A DNA stretch of 13,751 nucleotides from Laetiporus sulphureus 93-53 (taxonomy: Eukaryota > Basidiomycota > Agaricomycetes > Polyporales > Laetiporaceae), in NCBI RefSeq assembly GCF_001632365.1, contig NW_024468630.1:1-13751 (forward strand), in the 5' to 3' direction. The position numbers and the translations under genes are program-made. Positions 1 to 9,629 of the stretch are shown here, one piece after another. Every line of letters begins with the position of its first letter. The stretch's first letter is position 1. The notes beneath the pieces are model-generated. The model ran no database searches. It was given only the letters and a program-made list of their open reading frames with translations, and was not told the origin of the DNA.

Positions 1-645
1 GTGTCGTAGTACTCAGATGAGAGGTTCTTCCTCTGCAGCAGAAAGTCAGCACATACTACGAGTGCTACGCTACGCAAAGACTTTCACCTTTCTCCACTTC
101 CTTTTCTCAGATTTGCCATCGCCCTCATCGTCGCCCTCACTGTGGCTATCATCACTGATATCTCCCTTGAGAACAATTACAGGTGTTGGTGGGCGCTGGC
201 CTGTGACATTAGAGAGCGAGGCAATGTCGACCTCATAATCTTCCGGACCACCAAGCGGTATATCTAAATGAATTGTTTGGAAGGGTGGGTGGATAGAAAG
301 AGCTGGAGGAGCAGGCGAGCGGGAGCGAGGGAAAGTGGGCCTGGTGGACTTCGGTTTGGCGCCAGTCGTGGTAGACATGGGTTTGCCAGGTGCGGTGACG
401 CTCGAGGGTGGTTTTGCCTTCGTCTCCTTCGCAACCACATTCTCCTCAACTTGTATGGCTGCTTCGATGCTCTGAGGAGTATGGGAGTTGCTAACAGTCG
501 ATTTGATGGGGACGAGGGAGCTGGGGGAGGACTCGACATCATCGATAGCGATGGGGCTCTGATGAGTCGACAATAACGACCGCGATGACACTGACGGTAG
601 GTACACCATATTCAAAGCCTGTATTTCCTTTCCCTTACTGGCCAT
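1..645 (-). CDS. HPC2-like histone chaperone subunit, 5' part (left copy, cut by window start)
   Basis: This is the repeat copy of the gene fully described at 11370-13046. Exon 1 is 645-88 (186 codons), intron 1 is 87-33 (55 nt, donor GTGAAA, acceptor CTGCAG), and exon 2 begins at 32 and runs off the window at base 1. The start ATG is 643-645. If the window ends join into a circle or tandem array, this is the same gene as the right copy and not a separate paralogue. On its own it covers only the Ser/Pro/Thr-rich N-terminus, the acidic stretch and the first residues leading into the HPC2-related domain. Confidence 0.75.
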
Positions 646-659
646 ACTGTGCAGTATGG
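642..659. other. Perfect 8-bp inverted repeat over the HPC2-like start codon
   Basis: CCATACTG, a 2-nt loop, then CAGTATGG. The start ATG of the HPC2-like gene (643-645 on the minus strand) is inside one arm, so the mRNA could fold a tight hairpin at the initiation site. A second copy lies at 13043-13060. Confidence 0.6.
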
Positions 660-783
660 GATGAAGAGAACAGTTTTAAAAGGAGCAATTAGAGAGGGAA
701 AAATGGAGGAAGTTGCCTAATAAGGCAGATATCTGAGGGAGGAGGAGGCGGAAGAGAGGAGGTGGGGGTGGTGGGGACGGGGG

Positions 784-882
784 CCATATATTCTTGTTTC
801 GGTTCATCGGTTTACGATTTGCCATTTGACCTAATGCGAGTCTTTCAGCGTGGCCTTTGCTCGCTCCCCGCGTCGTGATTGG
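784..882 (-). promoter_or_regulatory. Promoter region of the HPC2-like gene (left copy)
   Basis: Read on the minus strand, a CCAAT box (878-882, flanked by a GC-rich stretch) lies about 235 bp upstream of the ATG. A TATA-like GAATATATGG (784-793) lies about 140 bp upstream. Between the TATA-like site and the ATG is a long pyrimidine-rich tract (about 694-780 read as C/T), typical of fungal 5' leaders. The same elements recur at 13185-13194 and 13279-13283. Function is inferred from motif and position only. Confidence 0.4.
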
Positions 883-1045
883 TCCAGCATTTCCCATCTA
901 CGACGCCTCCGCATCTTCCTCCTCTCTTTCCTCCTTACTCTCGTCCTCTCTTCTGTCCATCATTTTAAGTCGAAAAATTCTTTCCTTTGTCGCTGACGCT
1001 GAATTGGTGACTGCGGTGGAACATATCACAGAAACAAGAATCAGA

Positions 1046-1214
1046 ATGCTGCAGAATGCCGTAATCTCTGACTCGGACGTCGATCGCTCTGTGCTCGCAC
1101 GTTTATATGCTACCCTCCGCTCTGCATTCTATTCGGACTGTGCTGCTCAATATGCCGTCGCTGGCCACTGTATTTTGTATCAGCTGCTCGAGCGTTCCTT
1201 TCTGAGCATGATAT
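1046..1214 (+). other. Possible first-exon remnant of a divergent gene, interrupted by the MITE
   Basis: Upstream of the HPC2-like gene, in the opposite direction, a pyrimidine-rich leader (about 900-960) precedes an ATG at 1046. An open frame from this ATG runs into the MITE at 1215; its codons before the MITE look ordinary and contain no low-complexity sequence. If the MITE is removed, leaving one copy of the target-site duplication, the frame continues for about 18 codons and stops near 1830. I recognise no family. It may be a chance reading frame in a bidirectional promoter. A second copy lies at 13447-13615. Confidence 0.2.
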
Positions 1215-1763
1215 TAAGGCTCCAACATTTCTATCTATTTACTATGTTACATAGTTTTAACTGTTTACTATATCTGTTTATTTACAGTTGGGCCTGTACA
1301 TAGTAAATAGATGTATATATATAGTATAAATAGTTTTATGATGATATAGGACTATTGAGTGCACAATTGCTAGATTTGACAGCACAACAGTGAGCCAATT
1401 GAAAGTCATAGTGTTTAACAGCAGTCACCACTAACAGTTTATCATCATACAGGCTCATGAACATGAGTTTCTTGTCATTTCTTGTATGACATAAGATTTT
1501 CTGGTCATTTCTAGTGCAAGTGTTGACATTGAATGCTTGTTTTCTGCTCACTGTCATGTGCTTGCTGATGCAAACAGATCCTTAAAGGCCTCAACAATCA
1601 CAGAGGCTGCTCACAGTTGAGTAAAACTCCATCAAAAGATGGGACCAAAAAAAAACTATATAAACCTTATATAAACTGTTTATATGACATATAGATAACT
1701 GTTTACTATATACTATATATTTAAACCTCAGGAGTGTAAATAGTATAAATAGTTGGAGCCTTA
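1215..1763. mobile_element. MITE, hAT-like, 549 bp, non-autonomous
   Basis: Terminal inverted repeats start with 12 identical bases: TAAGGCTCCAAC at 1215-1226 and its reverse complement at 1752-1763. They continue imperfectly as AT-rich sequence built from TATTTACTAT / ATAGTAAACAG words over roughly the outer 100 bp on each side. The flanks are CATGATAT (1207-1214) and CATGACAT (1764-1771), an 8-bp target-site duplication with one mismatch. An 8-bp duplication is characteristic of hAT-superfamily transposition. There is no transposase inside, so movement would need an enzyme from elsewhere in the genome. Confidence 0.75.
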
Positions 1764-1769
1764 CATGAC

Positions 1770-2100
1770 ATGGGTTGTGAAGAATACAGCACGCAGGTGG
1801 ATATCACACCCGGCGCATGCATCAAATTCCTGATACATCAGCCAGAGCTTCTGCGCTTCTGCTACTTATCATCGGTGGGATACTCGCCCAGCTTATCCTT
1901 GATCTGCAACAGGACTCGATGACGTTGAGACTTCCAATCTTCCAGCCATAAGCTCCATTCTGAGGCTCCTGCGTCATGGTCTAATGCTTTGGGTCTTCTC
2001 CGCTAGTGCCAGCCCCATCTCACTTGCGAACATGATGTCCCTGGACCCTTGGGCCATCGATGTGGAAACAAATGTCACAAAAGCCTCCTTACCAGCCATT
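1770..2100 (-). pseudogene. Decayed coding scrap, unknown family
   Basis: On the minus strand three short, protein-like stretches follow one another in changing frames. The first starts at an ATG near 2100 and is about 40 residues long, ending in ALAEKTQSIRP. The second lies at about 1865-1975 and contains WLEDWKSQRHRVLLQIKDKL. The third lies at about 1770-1862 and contains EAQKLWLMYQEFD. A stop separates each pair. The tryptophan-rich, charged composition looks like former coding sequence. I cannot assign a family, and it could instead be a spurious reading. Confidence 0.25.
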
Positions 2101-2756
2101 ACGTCTTGTCATCCTTATATCTTTCTGCATTGTCTGGCGGTTACCGGTCTAGACCTTACACTGAATGCATTGTCCTTGCACGATGGAGACATAATTCTGC
2201 TTCTCAATTGTAAACTGCAGTGGGCCTATGTTCTCACCCCGGTCCAAACCGCTCGGAGCCGAACTGGAAGACGTTGTGGCCTTCAGTCACGTGATCAACG
2301 CATCCTGATGTGGCCACGTGTATAGACGATCGCTTAGGCCACGAGAGAAACGGACTATCCTGTGGCTTTCGGATGTACCACATTTGCGTACGGGATGTCT
2401 TTGAGCAGTCTCGTCGAACGGACAATTCGTGCAGAATCGTGACACCTCAACAAGTCAGGTCACTAAGTTGTCGTATTTCCACATTCCGGTGACATCTTAC
2501 TAAAAATGATGCTGCAGCTTATATTGCGATGTTACATTTCAATGACCCTCCGTGAGATTGTGAACATGAAGGTATAATAATTACAGATCACTTTATGCAT
2601 ACAGGGACCGCTGTCTTCAAGTTCCGACCAGCGACTGCCAAGATCAATATGTCAAAAACAAACCCTAGGGACGGGAGAACACTAGTCGCAGCTCGCAACC
2701 GCTCCGCTACAATGCTGACTCATCGAACACATGCAACGGTGCGTCCTCCTCGTTAT
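2101..2756. other. Intergenic stretch, nothing recognised
   Basis: No domain, RNA gene or repeat could be supported here. The short open frames on both strands have no recognisable motif. Confidence 0.5.
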
Positions 2757-3091
2757 CCATTCATCATGACCAGTCGTAATCGCACCGGCCCGGCGTTTTG
2801 GTAGAGGTCGCATGTCTTGAACACAACGTAAACGCGCCCGGGGACGCGGTCGAATCCCTTCAGCGCGTGGTCATCGACGTCCCATCCCGCGTACCTGACT
2901 TATTGACATCCGAGTCCTGGCCCATCGGAACGAAACCGCTCGGAAGGAGTTCGAGTACGGCACCGCGCTCGTTATAGCTGATGTGTGGCAGTATCTCCGC
3001 GACGTTCATCTCCAACTTGTCAGCCGAGTCTGGCGGAGCCGTCCAACGAGCCGTATAATTGCAACAGCGCGTACTCGTAGATTTTCACGGC
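2757..3091 (-). pseudogene. CpG-rich gene remnant, unknown family
   Basis: The minus strand shows three consecutive protein-like segments separated by frame changes. The first is about 3091-3031 (contains AVKIYEYALLQLYGSLDG). The second is about 3021-2925 (contains EMNVAEILPHISYNERGAVL). The third is about 2893-2757 (contains DHALKGFDRVPGRVYVVFKT). The CpG-rich, codon-like composition contrasts with the CpG-poor DNA on the other side of the central gene. The shifts could be frameshift mutations or unrecognised introns. No start codon or end was found, and I do not recognise the family. Confidence 0.35.
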
Positions 3092-3948
3092 CGCGTGCGC
3101 TTGGTGTCGTGCCGCGTCGAGTCATTATCAGACTGCATGGCCTGCCAGGACCCACAGCCGCTCATTCTATATGGATGTATCACACCTACAGAAACGGTCT
3201 GACTCATGTTTGAACTGGTGGAGGCTCTGCGAAAGCCAGCTGAAAGGTGACATGTTTGATGCCATGCAACACTCTAAAAATGAGCCACGGCGTGCCTCCA
3301 TCTGATTAAACCTTGACGCGCTAGATGTGCAAAAACCTTCACACGTGAACAAATTACTCCTCACGTTGCGTCTTGACCTCGAAAGCGGCAACATGGTATG
3401 CATTCGCTTTTCGCCAGTGTCTTCCTCGCGCATGCTTAATCGATATGTGCATCGGAGACCCACAGAGTGGACCGTTCTTATACGCTGAAAATTTCTATCA
3501 GTGGCGGACCTCGAACGTAAAGTCAGAGCGGTAAGCTAATACTAATGTTTTCTTATGAGTTATTAACCGACTCGGACACTGTTCTCCATCACGCCTTTGG
3601 AGCTTTCTCGGAGCCATGCGCGTATCTTGCTATGGCATGAAGTTGCAGTGGGTTAATTTACGTTGTCAGACGGTTATCTGAAGACATCTCCGTCCTTAAA
3701 CACAGTGCAGTTTGGATTTATAAGATAACGGGTGCGTTTCATTAGATGTCCAAGAGAGCAATGGTATGTACATTCCTGCCGCGCTGCAGCACTAATTATT
3801 TAGATATAGAATGTCCCGTCAAGCATTACATAGATGCATACATTAGCAATTGGCATGATTCGATAGAGGGGAGCTCAAACATGGCACACTGGTGTGTCTT
3901 CTCCAAGGCGGCCTACAAATTCTCATTCACTGAGCTCGTTGCGCTCAT
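3092..3948. other. Intergenic stretch downstream of the NTPase-nuclease gene
   Basis: No gene, RNA or mobile element could be supported. It presumably includes the 3' untranslated region of the central gene next to 3949. A 98-codon minus-strand open frame (3167-3463) has no recognisable motif and is not called. Confidence 0.5.
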
Positions 3949-6900
3949 TCAATCGGAATTTTGACTGCCCATCACGATGTCTTCAGGTGAATCGGCTCCG
4001 ACTATTTGCATTGGGTCTGCATCCTCCGAGTCATTTGACTCGTTTCGGCTGCGTCCAGGCGTTCCTCCGCACAGGAAGTCGTTACCGGTCCAGTCATAGT
4101 AGTCATCTCCAATGCTCCAACCCGATTTCAATTTGCGCACAGCTGCGAGATTTTCCTCGTCCTGTCTTGGATGCTCGTCGTAGACACTCGTGCCAGCCAA
4201 CAAGTACGCGTAATCGTGCGTCGCTTTCTCCTCAGAGGCCCTCTTGTAATCGTCGATCATAGCTGCAAATGTTTCCGGATTACACTTCTTGACCACGATC
4301 TCGTATCGCGGATGGGGGGGATCCTCATCCCCTCCTTTCAGTCCTTCCCGGGGATGCAAGTCCTCTTTAGGATCATACAGAGTTTCCATTCGCTTTGAAG
4401 ACGCCGTACGAGTCAGCATATGGCCTGTCGGCGCCACACACTCAAACGAGGCCTCCAATTCATGGAGCTTTGCTTTCGGCAGTGCGTCCTTGTACGCGGC
4501 GTCCTGGATGCCAAGGTGCATCGCAATCGTGATGTAAGGGCGATTGTCGGGCAATCCTGTGTTGCCTTTCCGAAAGAAGTCATCTACACCGTCTAACTTC
4601 TTCTCGTCTATGGCCAGCACCTGAGAGTCTACTCTGTTCTTGACTTGGATGAGGATTGCGCTCATCCTATCTGGCGTGATCTTCTCTTTGCGGCCGAAAA
4701 CTATTGGTATGATGCAGTCGATGTTCCTCTGGTTTGTGGAGCACTGTATAGCCATTCCACGCATGATGGCCGCCCAGGCGCCAAATTGGTTGGAGACGGA
4801 CTCGTTTTCCGACTTTCCGAAATGCGTGAAGTGAACATACGCATTTCCGAACGCCTTCTCGAACGTTCTCCAATTCGCGCGGTTCCGTGCATCCTTGTCC
4901 AAGACCGTTTTCATATTCTTCTCGCCGAAAAGCGCTTTGAGGAAGTCGATGACTGGGATGGGATGGTCGAACGTCATGCTTTTCCGGTCGTTGACGTTTT
5001 CAAACGTCTTCCTTGTTGCCTTGTCGAAAGCTTCGAGCAGCAGCAAGCGCATGACGAGTTCGCCTCTTTCGCCTTTACTGATCAATCCGCTCTTGACGAA
5101 AGACGTCAAGCTATCAGGGACTGAAAATTTACTTCCATTTAAGAAGCGCGCAGCAGCCTCGGCCAGGATGGGTTCTGACGGATAACCTGACCGGAAATAT
5201 TCACGATGCTTGGGAACGCTATAGGCGATCCGAAGGTTGCTTTCGACTAGTTCGACCTCCATTTTGCGGGCCAACTCGCGTGCAGGCTCGAATTCCAGCA
5301 ACAGTCGAGTGCTCAACGCTGCAAGAAGGGCGCGCTTGCCGTGGCCAATATCCTCATCATCCGTCTGAGGGCCACGGCGGTATCCGGTGAGTTTCGAGGA
5401 CGCCGTGTCCACCAGCATACGTTGGACATCGGTATCTTCAGACATGAAGAACGCTCTCCAGCTGATTAAAGCAAACCTCTTAGATATCGTCACAGCATGA
5501 TGAAAGCGAAAAGGCACATACAGTGGACGACCGAATCGGCAGATAAACTTCAGCTCGCATGCGTCATCTAGCGTTACTCCCTCCGGAGGAACCAAAGGCT
5601 CATTGTCGCAGAGAAGGTCAAAGGGCATTTCAGTGATCGGTGCTTGGAGATCATCCTGCTTTCCACCCTGCACTCGCATTGAGGGATGGAACATCTTCGC
5701 CGGAGATAAGTTGTGAAGCTGCGAAGTTGTCGACAACATCACAACGAAAAGAGGAACGTCAGTTAGTTGGTTGATAGCCTTGCATAGAGCATGATAGCGA
5801 GTGAGATGAGAGTTTATTCCCTCAGTGCTGTGTTGCATCAGCGAGTGGGCCTCGTCGAAGTACATGACCAGACGTAGAGAGTCGGGAAGCTTATCATGCG
5901 CATAGGAGTTAATGATATCCGAGAGCCTTTTGCCTGCAATGATTGCAGGCTGAGCGTATGAACTGATCTTGATGTCATCTTCGTTCTGTTTCAATTTCGT
6001 GATCGATGGCCATTCTGTGGAATCCTGCAGATAGATGGCGTGAACAAAAAAAAACAAGAAGAAATTCCTGATGAAGCCACTTACAGTCACCAGACGCACC
6101 ACCTCGTTATAGAATTCCGATCTCGTATTACCTTCTGCAAGGTGCGCCCTCCATTCTTCAGCTAGTTGATGTGGAATCGCCGTCTGGCCTCCAGCAGAGT
6201 TCCCAAGGGTATGCAACCTTTCGGCAGTCCTTTCAAATAGGAACCGGAAGAAAATTAGATAAGCAGCGACTATAGAATCAGGCTTCTTCCTGGAACCCTC
6301 TTCAAGCAGAAAATCACGGACTAAGCAATCTGCAGCAGGATATGCATAGCCTGTTTCAAACGCAACACAGTAAACATAAACATTCAAATCGTTGAGATTG
6401 ACAGCACACCTGAGTTGCCTTCTGCACGGAGATTGAAGGGAAATGTGAACACCAAGCGAGCCATTTCGTCGACCGTGCGTGATTTTCCGGTCCCAGAGCT
6501 CTGGACAATAGAAACGTAGTTGGAGTACAATTGGTCTTTCCTGCGAGAAGAGCTCATGCTCTTGATGTTCTTGTAGAGTAACTGATGAGCCGTGCCATAG
6601 AACGTTCGTGACCATGCCGATACCGTTGCTGTACATATCGCGTGAATGAGTGAACCAACGTCTGGTTCTAATTCCGACTATGCTCACCTTTCTCTGTAAA
6701 TCATGCGCTGTCAATCACATCCGGAGCATTGCATATAATCCAATTGACTCACCTTGAGCTTCCACAAAGTTGGCATCCTCAGTAGCAACGGGTCTTCTGA
6801 ATAGACCTGAGGAGTTTGGACCCTGTAGGACTTGACACGTGCATTCGAATGATAGGACGTACTGAAGTTGCGGATGTCCGCAAAAGTGCCTTTTTGAGCA

Positions 6901-7223
6901 CAGGTCTGCAGCAGCTGCAGAACATCCTTGGCATGATCTCCCGAGAATACATCTTCACAAGACGTCAGATTTAGATATTCATTTTCAATCTTATTGTTGC
7001 GGTAGGTCGTAGGAAAGAGGATTGCATGCAGCAGAGCGCCAAAGGTTTCTTGCTTATCCCGCAGATCGTCCGCATTTACACTGGATAGCTGTTCAACCAC
7101 ATCAGCATTATCTTTGGCTCTAAACCGCCTTTGCAGAATTTTCCAGATTTCCTGGTCCATCTCGTTGTGAGCCGCTTGGTCCAGAAAGTCAGGCAAAATT
7201 CGCAACGATTTCATTTGTGGCAT
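3949..7223 (-). CDS. Crinkler/RHS-type P-loop NTPase fused to a PD-(D/E)XK nuclease domain
   Basis: Six-exon model: 7223-6753, 6707-6688, 6628-6410, 6350-6085, 6024-5522 and 5461-3949. Introns are 45, 59, 59, 60 and 60 nt, all GT-AG; the product is about 996 residues. The ATG at 7223 is the first after the TATA box and has A at -3. An N-terminal helical region (about 1-160) is followed by Walker A QSSGTGKS (about 206-213; 6503-6480) and Walker B VMYFDEAH (Asp 382, Glu 383). RFGRPLW spans the last intron. The nuclease fold has Glu 627 (in GERGEL), Asp 741 and QVK 765-767, an E...D...QxK core. The C-terminal tail is acidic. Proteins of this architecture are multicopy in Agaricomycetes and linked in the literature to transposons and to effector-like nucleases; the role here is unknown. 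Oddity: exons 2 and 3 join with one surplus nucleotide, so a frameshift, base error or atypical splice is implied. Family assignment is fairly sure, intactness is not. Confidence 0.8.
6480..6503 (-). other. Walker A (P-loop) codons of the NTPase domain
   Basis: This encodes QSSGTGKS in exon 3. The motif lies in a different frame from the long open frame covering exons 4-6. It becomes visible only when the 59-nt intron 6351-6409 is removed, which restores frame at AAC TCA G|GC TAT. An intron-naive gene call would miss the ATP-binding motif. Confidence 0.85.
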
Positions 7224-7396
7224 CTTGGTCACCGTTCAATCGGATGGCCTTCTGCGTATGCTTGTCAGCACCGAAAAATGAGGCAGGAGACAGTTCGTTT
7301 CGTTTGGCTGCCACGACAGTTTACAGCGAATAGGGGATACGAAGGACTGTGGGGATTAGACGTACTGAGATGTCCACAATGATGGCACAGCAGGGT

Positions 7397-7404
7397 CTTA
7401 TATA
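7397..7404 (-). promoter_or_regulatory. TATA box of the NTPase-nuclease gene
   Basis: TATATAAG on the minus strand, about 175 bp upstream of the chosen ATG. No ATG occurs between it and 7223 on this strand, which supports both the promoter and the start choice. Transcription would be expected to begin about 30 bp further on. Confidence 0.5.
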
Positions 7405-9079
7405 TCTGCAGGGGCACTAGTCGTGGCTCAGTATCGAGTCAGACTTGCACTCGCCACGGCTCAAGTGGGAATGTGTTGTACAGTTGTACCGCTTAGTTTG
7501 TGGATGAGTTGCCGACCTCATCAAGATCAACTTGATAGGGACCTCGGGAGTCGGCTGAGTGTTCCCGAGGAAGGTACCAGTCAGGCGCCCTTGATAGTAA
7601 TCATCATCTGGCGGCAAGATGCATAATGTGAACTTAACTGGACCGCTCGCTTCTCACACACGATATTGCTAGTAACTATTGCATAGCTACGATGATGTTA
7701 CGATCATCTTGTCGTTATTTGCGATCATACAAGGCTCATCGAACAACATGATCTGTAAATAGTCATGCCAGGTACTGCACAGATGACACCAGTCCGTGAG
7801 ACCATCATGATGAACAATCAAACTATTCCTGTTACATCAATGCTCGAGAGAGCAGGTGCGATCAAGGCCTCGTTCTCGTATCGAGCATGAAACGGCGATA
7901 CGGTTCTTGTATCCACCGCAAACGTGAACAAATGGTTGCCTGGTGGTTGGCTCCGGCTGACACCGTCATGCCATTTATAATTCTAGTGAGAGACAAGGCC
8001 ATTATCATTACCTCGAGACTGTTCTGTTCGGTGGAGCTTGATCTGGCAGGAGATGAACACGATATGATGACGTCCGTGATGACACAGGAAACGTGTAGGC
8101 CCAGTGGCGTTGGCGATCTTTCAACATGCTGACTCAGAAATCATGCAGACTCACTGGATATTCGTCCACGATGACAGAAAATTTGAGACGGAGATCGCAC
8201 GAGACCAAGCAAGTCGTGTTTCAACTGGCGAAGGCTTCCATGTGGCACAAAAACGCCACAACAACTATCTGATCGTTCTTGCTCACATTTCATAGAAATG
8301 ATCAACTGGCCTACTGTTACAGCTCCAGCTACATTGTGGCATTCTGACTATGCGATTCTGCATTCGGGTGGTGAGTGGATGCTTGCAAGTTGATCCTTGG
8401 AAGTTGAGCCTGCCAGCCTACCCGCAATTTGCCCTCGTTCGCAATAGCAGAAGGTAGCTTCCATGAGTGCCAAATGCCGCCGAGTCCGAGACAAATGAAT
8501 GCTAAGAACTGGCAAAAAGTAAACGAGATGTAGGTGAGATAGTCGCCCAGCCAGATATCATAGCAAGAGTCGCACTGATCTGTAAGAGTATTCCAGTGAT
8601 ATTTCCGGGCTGCTGATGAAGCGAGAAACTTATAGCGGCATGCTGTGGAAGCCACATCATGCCAGTGAGACAGGAATCATCATGACAGTCATAAACGCGT
8701 GACCATTTGAAATATAACATGACTCGCAAACAGCTGCTACACACCTCTGATAGTAGGAAATATGTCTCGTGCTACTGAATGCTACGGTAGCTCATGAGCA
8801 CTTTCGCATCATTGCAAGCGGTCTGTATCCATTGTCTGCGCTGACGCCACTGCTTGTCGGATGGTACAGTCTTCAATCGGTCCTTTATACGCTCAAATTG
8901 TTTGAGCTTCCTGTACAAGCATTTCTCACTTTCACCTCAAAAAAAGTATCTACACTTATTAAGGAAATCTAAAAGCATATTGTCATAAAGTTTCAGAGCA
9001 AGCTAATGAGAGCTGTGATGTACAAAAATAAAAGAAGCCGAGAGGGCCAAAATGCGCGTCTCCCACTCCTCTATACACT
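7405..9079. other. Gene-free, CpG-poor intergenic stretch
   Basis: Beyond about 7650 CpG is scarce and TG/CA-containing words such as CATGAT and TGACA are frequent, as expected where methylated cytosines have decayed. The only structure noted is a hairpin at 7542-7570 (8-bp arms CCTCGGGA/TCCCGAGG, 13-nt loop). Short open frames on both strands carry no recognisable motif and are not called as genes. Confidence 0.5.
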
Positions 9080-9160
9080 GTCACGCATAGTCACGCTCTC
9101 GCCACAACTCAGCTCAGAAAAACGTGAGGTCACATGTGATCTTATGTGACAGAATGTGAC
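9080..9160. repeat. Symmetric GTCAC/GTGAC motif cluster
   Basis: GTCAC-N5-GTCAC (9080-9094) faces GTGAC-N5-GTGAC (9146-9160) across 51 bp, and a 10-bp palindrome TCACATGTGA (9130-9139) lies between. The 10-bp phasing puts the paired half-sites on one face of the helix, as for a dimeric DNA-binding protein. It may be a transcription-factor or transposase binding array, or the edge of a decayed transposon. No element boundaries were found. Confidence 0.4.
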
Positions 9161-9526
9161 ATGACCCCCCTCTCCGGGAATAGATCACCTACTGTGGTCG
9201 ATGCACCCATGCTGTCAGCTCAAATAAATGCATACAACATGCCTCTTGACTATATAGATGTAGTTGGCATGATGACATTTCAGAATTTCTCCCTCTACAT
9301 GCTATGAGAGCCAAAATAATATTTCGCTAAAAAGCTCTGAACAGCAAAAATGCCATATTGCAAAAGAACAGGCAAACCACCTGCATATTTTTCTATGGGC
9401 CATGAACCATGTAGCCAGTAGCTATATAATGCATTTTTTACTGAGCAATTTGACTCAGAAATCACTGAGAAAAATGCTGCTGTATAAAGGACTAGTGGTG
9501 TATAAAGCACCGGTTGAAGACTGTAG

Positions 9527-9543
9527 GGGCCGATATTCGGCCC
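9527..9543. repeat. Short GC-rich inverted repeat
   Basis: GGGCCGA, a 3-nt loop TAT, then TCGGCCC. It is an isolated hairpin in AT-rich surroundings with no T tract that would suggest a terminator. Function is unknown. Confidence 0.5.
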
Positions 9544-9629
9544 TGAACAAATCTGTCAACCTAGGGTGTCAGATGTCAAACACAGACTGCAGGGGCTACT
9601 GACAGTTCTCTCAGCAGCACGAACCTGCA

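Larger units (their letters stand above)
1..1350. repeat. Left copy of a 1,350-bp terminal direct repeat
   Basis: This stretch is repeated in the same orientation at 12402-13751, offset 12,401. Every predicted reading frame inside it recurs unchanged, and line-by-line comparison showed no difference. The repeat begins at the first base of the window and ends at the last, so it is most simply an overlap of a circular or tandemly repeated 12,401-bp unit. It does not behave like a retrotransposon LTR: it does not begin TG or end CA, the interior has no gag-pol, and it carries part of a host gene. Its right boundary falls inside the MITE at 1215-1763. Confidence 0.95.

Noticed and set aside
70..576. 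Overlapping open frames on both strands within the HPC2-like first exon
   Set aside because: Shadow frames of a GC-rich, Ser/Pro-rich exon; no recognisable motif.
2840..2960. tRNA B-box-like words (GGTCGAATCCC, GTTCGAGTAC)
   Set aside because: No matching A box, acceptor stem or cloverleaf could be formed around them.
3949..6714. Single uninterrupted 921-codon protein
   Set aside because: The long open frame reads through introns. The P-loop lies in another frame upstream, and the 59-nt intron at 6351-6409 is needed to join it to the rest.
7223..7232. Start at the GTG at 7232
   Set aside because: Not an ATG. The ATG at 7223 is the first on the transcript after the TATA box and has a suitable context.
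7542..7570. Hairpin as a transcription terminator
   Set aside because: No T tract follows, and fungal genes do not use intrinsic terminators. It is also upstream of the nearest gene, not downstream.
8329..8744. Hydrophobic minus-strand open frames as a membrane protein gene
   Set aside because: Short overlapping frames in CpG-poor decayed DNA, with no family motif, no consistent intron structure and no promoter.
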